Assembly: GCF_005937885.2 (NCBI RefSeq)
Contig: NZ_CP042176.1
Coordinates: forward strand, 7,244,449 to 7,308,448
From: Bradyrhizobium sp. KBS0727
Lineage (GTDB): Bacteria; Pseudomonadota; Alphaproteobacteria; Rhizobiales; Xanthobacteraceae
Direction of reading: 5' to 3'
DNA length: 64,000 nt
Part shown: piece after piece, positions 59,940-64,000 of the stretch
How the letters are laid out: every line of letters begins with the position of its first letter
Numbering within the stretch: position 1 is the stretch's first letter
Made by a program: the position numbers and the translations under genes
The notes under the pieces: model-generated
Seen by the model: the letters and a program-made list of their open reading frames with translations, nothing else
What the model was told of the DNA's origin: nothing
Database searches by the model: none

Positions 59940-60066
59940 CCGTCATTCCGGGATGGTCCGAAGGACCAGACCTCAGGTGCGCAATTGCGCACCGGGGAAG
60001 CTCGAGATTCTCGGATGTGCAATTGCACATCCCAGTTCGATGCTGCGCATCGCTCCGGAATGACAG
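59940..60066 (+). repeat. TGTCATTCCGGGGCG-type palindromic repeat, copy 5 (long form)
   Basis: It begins CCGTCATTCCGGGATGG and ends CGCTCCGGAATGACAG. It contains the extra palindromes GGTGCGCAATTGCGCACC and GATGTGCAATTGCACATC, which also occur in copy 4. It stands between convergent genes. Confidence 0.85.
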
Positions 60067-60078
60067 CGTGAGAAAAAT

Positions 60079-60864
60079 CTAGAACCAGCGCTCGCCGACC
60101 AGCACGGTGTCGCCGGGGCTGATCGAGGTGCCGGGCAGGACCACGAAGCGGCCGGTTCCCGACACATCGGTGTGGGTCACCGTGACGCTGTCGCGGCGGG
60201 CGCGCGGCGAGAAGCCGCCGGCGATCGCCACCGCGCTCTCGACCGTCATGTTCGGCACGTAGGGATATTGCCCGGGGGCAGCCACCTCGCCCAGGATGAA
60301 GAACGGCCGGTAGGATTCGATCTCGACGGCGACCGAGGGGTCGCGGATGAATCCGCCGCGCAGCTTGACCGATATCTCCGACGCCAGTCCCGCCGTGGTG
60401 CGGCCGCGCGCCGGCACCGAGCCGATCAGCGGCATGGTGATCGAGCCGCCGGCGTCGATCGCATAGGTGTTGGTGAGGCCTTCCTGTCCGTAGACCACGA
60501 CGCGTAGCTTGTCGCCGGCATCGAGATGATAGACCGCGTCGTATCGTGCCGGCGCCGCCGCCCGCATCGGCTCGACATAGGCTGCTTGGGTTACTTGGGC
60601 GACCTGTGCGGGCGGAGGCGCCGAAGCATCACGCGGGGCGGCCGCGAAGGCGGAGCGAAGCGCGCCGATGGCGCCGCCACCCGAATCCGCCGCGACCGCG
60701 AGCGGCGGCGGGCTGTACGGCTGGCCATAGGCCATCGAATCGAGATCGCTTTGCGGCGCGACCGCAACGGGTCCGGCCGTCCGCATGCATCCTGACAGAG
60801 CCAGCGCGGTCATGGTCGCAGTGATCGATAATCGAAACGCGCGCGCAACCCGCACCGGAGCCAT
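60079..60864 (-). CDS. Polysaccharide biosynthesis/export lipoprotein (Wza/ExoF-like)
   Basis: This 261-aa protein has a lipoprotein signal (LSITATMTALALSGC, lipobox Cys at ~26), an Ala/Pro-rich stretch, the Poly_export domain (DAGDKLRVVVYGQEGLTNTYAIDAGGSITMPLIGSV) and an SLBB-like part (ESYRPFFILGEVAAPGQYPYVPNMTVESAVAIAGGFSPRA). It is expected to act in the outer membrane/periplasm in capsule or EPS export. It is shorter than Wza. No polymerase or glycosyltransferase genes flank it. Confidence 0.9.
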   Translation of the reverse strand: MAPVRVARAFRLSITATMTALALSGCMRTAGPVAVAPQSDLDSMAYGQPYSPPPLAVAADSGGGAIGALRSAFAAAPRDASAPPPAQVAQVTQAAYVEPMRAAAPARYDAVYHLDAGDKLRVVVYGQEGLTNTYAIDAGGSITMPLIGSVPARGRTTAGLASEISVKLRGGFIRDPSVAVEIESYRPFFILGEVAAPGQYPYVPNMTVESAVAIAGGFSPRARRDSVTVTHTDVSGTGRFVVLPGTSISPGDTVLVGERWF

Positions 60865-60983
60865 CCCTCAAAGCGAGACCGCCCTAGTCTTGCACCGGTT
60901 ATGGTTAACAAAGGGTTTTTTGCGGGCGGTTCGGGCACCGGACGTAACCTCTCCCCGCGCAGCGAGGAGAGGTTGAGAACCAA

Positions 60984-61640
60984 TCAGGCGGTGACGCCGA
61001 CACCGATCGGGCACGACACGCCGGTGCCGCCCAGTCCGCAATAGCCCGCCGGATTCTTGGCGAGATATTGCTGATGATAATCCTCGGCAAAATAGAATTC
61101 GCCGGATGGCGCGATCTCGGTGGTGATGGGGCCGAGCCCCTTGGCCGCCAGCGCCTTCTGATACACAGCCTTCGACGCGTCAGCCGCTTTGCGCTGCGCG
61201 TCGCCGAACGTGTAGATCGCGGAACGATACTGGGTGCCGACATCGTTGCCCTGGCGCATGCCCTGCGTCGGGTTGTGATTTTCCCAGAACGTCTTCAGCA
61301 ACTGCTCGTAGGAGATCTTCTTCGGATCGAACACGACCAGCACCGCTTCGGTGTGACCGGTGCGGCCCGAGCAGGTCTCTTCATAGGTCGGATTGGGGGT
61401 GTGACCTCCGGCATAACCGACGGCCGTCGTATAGATGCCGTCCCCGAGCTCCCAGAACTTGCGCTCCGCGCCCCAGAAACAGCCGAGCCCGAACACCGCC
61501 TGTTCGAGACCTTCGGGATAGGGCGGCTGCAACTTGCGGCCGTTGACGAAGTGGGTGGTGGCGGTCGGGATCGGCGCGGCACGGCCGGGCAGCGCTTCGG
61601 CGGCGCTCGGCAACGCGGTGGTCTTGCGCATGAACAACAT
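60984..61640 (-). CDS. msrA: Peptide-methionine (S)-S-oxide reductase MsrA
   Basis: This 218-aa enzyme has the catalytic Cys in FGLGCFWGAERKFWEL, YAGGHTPNPTYEETCSGRTGHTEAV, HNPTQGMRQGNDVGTQYRSAIY and recycling cysteines near the C-terminus (GYCGLGGTGVSCPIG). It reduces methionine-S-sulfoxide. The N-terminal ~38 residues are longer than the minimal enzyme. It is a single gene. Confidence 0.95.
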   Translation of the reverse strand: MLFMRKTTALPSAAEALPGRAAPIPTATTHFVNGRKLQPPYPEGLEQAVFGLGCFWGAERKFWELGDGIYTTAVGYAGGHTPNPTYEETCSGRTGHTEAVLVVFDPKKISYEQLLKTFWENHNPTQGMRQGNDVGTQYRSAIYTFGDAQRKAADASKAVYQKALAAKGLGPITTEIAPSGEFYFAEDYHQQYLAKNPAGYCGLGGTGVSCPIGVGVTA

Positions 61641-61756
61641 GGAGTACCTCCAGGCGGGACATCGGCGGACGCGGCAACCGCGCCGGCCGGTTGACTTCTA
61701 TATAGGTGTTTACGCCGGTCGCGGCAGCCCTGTTACCCGCGACACGTGACGTCCGC

Positions 61757-62074
61757 TCAGTCCCGCGAATAGCCGATCAGCGGCTTGCGGGGCCGGAACA
61801 GGATCATCAGCAGGATGCCGACCACGCCCAGCACGGCGAAAACCGGCTGGTCCAGCAGGACCTTGACGATGCTGTTCCAGAGCCAGGGCGCGTGGCCCTC
61901 CACCCAGGTCCGGAACGCTTGCTGGCTGGATTGGTGAATGTCGTTCCAGAACTGGCCAAACCGGGTGAAACGCAGGGTCTGGTCGGCCACGAACCGGGCC
62001 CCGTCATAGACCATGAAGATGAATCCGCCGGCCAGAAGCAGCAGGCCGATAAGCCGGAAGAAACCGCGGATCAT
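61757..62074 (-). CDS. Small membrane protein of unknown function
   Basis: This 105-aa protein has two hydrophobic helices: an N-terminal one (LIGLLLLAGGFIFMVYDG) and a C-terminal one (VFAVLGVVGILLMILF), followed by RPRKPLIGYSRD. The middle WNDIHQSSQQAFRTWVEGHAPWLWNSI is amphipathic. No family is recognised. It is divergent from rpsT, sharing the promoter-bearing 356-bp gap. Confidence 0.8.
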   Translation of the reverse strand: MIRGFFRLIGLLLLAGGFIFMVYDGARFVADQTLRFTRFGQFWNDIHQSSQQAFRTWVEGHAPWLWNSIVKVLLDQPVFAVLGVVGILLMILFRPRKPLIGYSRD

Positions 62075-62207
62075 GCGTCACCTTATATCTGTCGCGCCCG
62101 GAAGGCTTGCAGCCCAATACCGGGGCAGCCTGAGAAATTCAACCTCATCAGCATCTTATGCCCCATTTCCGGCCGGATTCCCGGGAGCTGGGGAAACCCG
62201 GAAACCG

Positions 62208-62236
62208 TTGACGGTGCAGGACACGCCCTCTATAAG
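62208..62236 (+). promoter_or_regulatory. Sigma70-type promoter of rpsT
   Basis: TTGACG (62208-62213) and TATAAG (62231-62236) stand 17 bp apart, close to the housekeeping consensus. A start near 62243 leaves a leader of about 190 nt before the rpsT ATG, long enough for translational autoregulation, as known for S20 in Escherichia coli. Confidence 0.7.
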
Positions 62237-62430
62237 ACCCCCAATGGCGGCGGGCGCAATCCCGCCGCCGCTGTTCTTTGAGCAGCGCCGGTCGGGAAGC
62301 ATTTTGGCTCCCGCGCATGGCATCCTCAAGAACACCTTGGAAAATACAACCAGAGACGATCACCCTTTGAACGGCCGGCGCGCTCCAGCCCGACCACCCG
62401 AGCGATGACAGCCGAAGGATAGTTGAGAAC

Positions 62431-62709
62431 ATGGCCAATACCACCTCCGCCAAAAAGGCGACCCGCAAGATTGCCCGCCGCACCATCATCAACAAGTCGC
62501 GCCGTACCCAGATGCGCGGCGCGGTGCGCACCGTCGAGGAAGCGATCAAGAGCGGCGACCGCGATGCAGCACTGAAAGCGATGAAGCATGCGGAACCCGA
62601 ACTGATGCAGGCAGCGCAGCGCAACATCATTCACAAGAACAATGCGAGCCGGAAGGTGTCGCGCCTGACGCACCAGATCGCCAAGCTGGCGACCAAGCTC
62701 GCGAAGTGA
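62431..62709 (+). CDS. rpsT: 30S ribosomal protein S20
   Basis: This 92-aa, strongly basic protein has MANTTSAKKATRKIARRTIINKSRR, an N-terminal helical hairpin, and AIKSGDRDAALKAMKHAEPELMQAAQRNIIHKNNASRKVSRL, typical S20 sequence. It binds 16S rRNA early in 30S assembly. GAAGGATAG lies ahead of the ATG. It is followed by a strong terminator and in related genomes is close to dnaA. Confidence 0.98.
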   Translation: MANTTSAKKATRKIARRTIINKSRRTQMRGAVRTVEEAIKSGDRDAALKAMKHAEPELMQAAQRNIIHKNNASRKVSRLTHQIAKLATKLAK

Positions 62710-62772
62710 TCGTCACGCTGGCGAGGTGATCGCCAGGCTCGCGAAGTGAACTGACAGAAATAGACATTCGTC

Positions 62773-62803
62773 AAAGCCCGGCTTCGCCGGGCTTTTCTTT
62801 TTT
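62773..62803 (+). terminator. Rho-independent terminator of rpsT
   Basis: A perfect 10-bp stem (AAAGCCCGGC with GCCGGGCTTT, loop TTC, 62773-62795) leads into a T-rich tail. It is 63 bp after the rpsT stop. Confidence 0.93.
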
Positions 62804-62834
62804 CAAGAGACTGGTTCTTTCAAGAGACTGGTTC
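62801..62834 (+). repeat. Exact tandem duplication of a 17-bp unit
   Basis: TTTCAAGAGACTGGTTC occurs twice back to back, directly downstream of the rpsT terminator hairpin. Confidence 0.9.
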
Positions 62835-62839
62835 GTTGC

Positions 62840-63690
62840 TGCGCCGTCGACGGCGTGTCATATTTCTCGCGCTCCCGTATTTTTACGAGGTGCATTTTTC
62901 TGCACCGGCCGTGCTGTGCGCACATGCAAAAAAATTGCGCGCCCCGCTGCCACGATTGATCAGCGCTCGCGCCGACGCCCCAACAACGCGAGGTGGGGGT
63001 TACCCTCAAAAACAATCGCGAAAAACTTCGTCTCGCTAGTCACTTATCCACATAGCAGCTTCAAGCGTTTTGAAAACCGCTCCGGGTAACCATGATTGTA
63101 ACGGTTTCTTAAAATTTTTTGCGGGTGCAGCGAAAATTGTCACGATGGCTGACGGCGCGCGATTCTGTGCGCTGATTCAAAAACTTGGTGTGGAAGCTCG
63201 CAATTGCAGCGTTGCAACACCGGCGAAGAGTCGAGCGACAACGTCGAATCACGGATTGTCAGAAATCGTGCTTGGTGTATTCCTTACTCGTTCGCGACGC
63301 TCAAGGCTCTCCAGACCAGCGCGGTTTGAGACCCAAGAGCGGACGTGCAAATCGGCGGCGGTGTGCGCGTTAGCGACGCTTTCCAAGCGATGCTAAGTTG
63401 GTAACTCATAGCAATATGAGGACGGCAGTTCTGTGTCTAAATTTCTCCGGCGTGGCGTGCGCGGTTCGCGCACTCCGGACAAGAGAAATAAGTCACGCAA
63501 AAGATGGCACTCAATGGTGCCGCTGCCGGCAACCGGATCGACTGGGAACGCGTAGCCCGCGAACGTGTTGAAGACGACAGACTGAGGTTACGCGGCGGCG
63601 GCAGTGCCGGGCATGAATGTCCGGTAGCGGCAGACTGACTTTGAAAACACTTGCGATCTGATAACTCGTCGCGTTCTCGCGGCGAGAGGG
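62840..63690. other. Gene-free region with a DnaA box: possible chromosomal origin side
   Basis: About 850 bp beyond rpsT have no reading frame with family resemblance, although short frames exist on both strands. A perfect DnaA box TTATCCACA lies at 63044-63052. An AT-rich stretch (TTCTTAAAATTTTTT, 63106-63120) follows 54 bp later. Only one perfect box was found by eye on either strand, so a full origin array is not shown. Short frames at 63433 (GTG, 40 codons) and 63504-63638 (44 codons) are weak. Confidence 0.45.
63044..63052 (+). promoter_or_regulatory. DnaA box TTATCCACA
   Basis: This is an exact match to the consensus TTATNCACA, in the gap after rpsT. Upstream is a purine-rich run (CAATCGCGAAAAACTT). 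Confidence 0.7.
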
Positions 63691-63699
63691 GGAGGTAGT

Positions 63700-63825
63700 A
63701 TGCTTTACGGAATCATCTCAGCATTCGACATGCTCATTTCGGGCGACACCGTTTCAGAAACCTCAAGCATTGTATTCAATCAGCCCCCGGCGCGAACTCC
63801 GGAAAGACCGTCGAGTACGCGCTGA
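63700..63825 (+). CDS. Possible 41-aa small protein with strong ribosome-binding site
   Basis: GGGGGAGG lies 5 bp before an ATG. The frame reads MLYGIISAFDMLISGD followed by a Ser/Thr-rich middle and a basic end (ARTPERPSSTR). No family is known and length alone is not evidence. The Shine-Dalgarno is unusually good for a chance frame. The rest of 63826-64000 shows nothing I can support. A minus-strand open frame running off the window end looks like a shadow. Confidence 0.3.
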   Translation: MLYGIISAFDMLISGDTVSETSSIVFNQPPARTPERPSSTR

Positions 63826-64000
63826 CCCAGCGGACGCTTCTTCTCCAAGCTGAAATCCAAGTGACGGCGATTTCGCCGAGCGCTCGATCTATGTCCGGAG
63901 ACAGCCCCGCTCGTGGTCGCGTCTGGCAGGAGCCCGCAAGGAAACCTGCAAGGCGATTTGGCAAACACTGTTTTACTCTTTCAGAAAAGTTCTCAGGCAA

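Noticed and set aside
59940..60066. CRISPR array
   Set aside because: The repeats are palindromic single elements at distant sites without regular spacers, and no cas genes are present.
62803..63039. Overlapping plus- and minus-strand frames after rpsT
   Set aside because: Both begin in or near the tandem duplication, lack ribosome-binding sites and have no recognisable sequence.
63895..64000. Start of dnaA at the right edge
   Set aside because: The visible residues (MSGDSPARGRVWQEP) do not resemble the DnaA N-terminus. dnaA may begin beyond the window.

Overview
The window is high-GC DNA with gene content typical of Bradyrhizobium or a close relative (Alphaproteobacteria, Nitrobacteraceae). 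The evidence is a RegSR/ActSR-type redox two-component pair, MmcB, AapJQM-like amino-acid transport genes, Bug-family binding proteins, P450s, LLM flavin oxidoreductases, and the dispersed intergenic palindromes common in these genomes. The right end holds rpsT followed by about 1.2 kb without a convincing large gene and with a perfect DnaA box. dnaA and the chromosomal origin are therefore probably close, although dnaA itself is not visible.

Layout. 0-3.4 kb: ABC-2 exporter (permease cut by the window edge) divergent from the RegB/RegA-type redox pair. 3.4-7 kb: an acyl-CoA dehydrogenase gene pair lying between a 3'-end remnant of mmcB and an intact mmcB. 7-18 kb: accessory metabolism (VWA protein, MBL hydrolase, HxlR regulator with a divergent target, PHB-depolymerase-like esterase, MFS exporter, VOC, LLM oxidoreductase, P450, cupin, SDR). 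18-24.6 kb: an HWE kinase and two GGDEF-EAL proteins. 24.6-26.8 kb: LLM oxidoreductase, YccF and UspA. 26.9-38.3 kb: a mosaic accessory island with a disrupted tRNA-Arg copy, a cNMP-patatin gene ending inside it, an intact tRNA-Arg(CCG), an exported MBL enzyme, a secreted pentapeptide-repeat protein, a large autotransporter-like adhesin with eight IPT/TIG repeats, an adenylate-cyclase remnant, a ketopantoate-reductase remnant and a diguanylate cyclase. 38.3-48.4 kb: ketopantoate reductase, a Lys/Ala-rich protein, and a regulated amino-acid locus (RpiR regulator, class III aminotransferase, binding protein, Asp/Glu-racemase-like enzyme and serine hydrolase, divergent from two permease genes). 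48.5-60 kb: Bug protein, VOC, acyl-CoA ligase, P450, HD-GYP protein, a molybdenum hydroxylase pair and hydrolases. 60-64 kb: polysaccharide-export lipoprotein, msrA, rpsT and the putative origin side.

Main observations. (1) Three segments (3.56-6.48, 26.92-29.42 and 36.88-38.50 kb) share one architecture: a truncated direct repeat of a neighbouring gene lies to the left of an inserted gene or gene pair, and the intact gene lies to the right. (2) In the tRNA-Arg case, the missing 3' half of the broken tRNA is present in inverted orientation at the other end of the segment, so inverting 2.3 kb would rebuild a 77-nt tRNA. (3) The RpiR-type amino-acid locus has a perfect 12-bp inverted repeat between its divergent transcripts and no ATPase gene. 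(4) A roughly 105-bp intergenic element occurs three times, all within 30.7-36.9 kb. (5) A terminator-like hairpin abuts the ribosome-binding site of a Bug-family gene.
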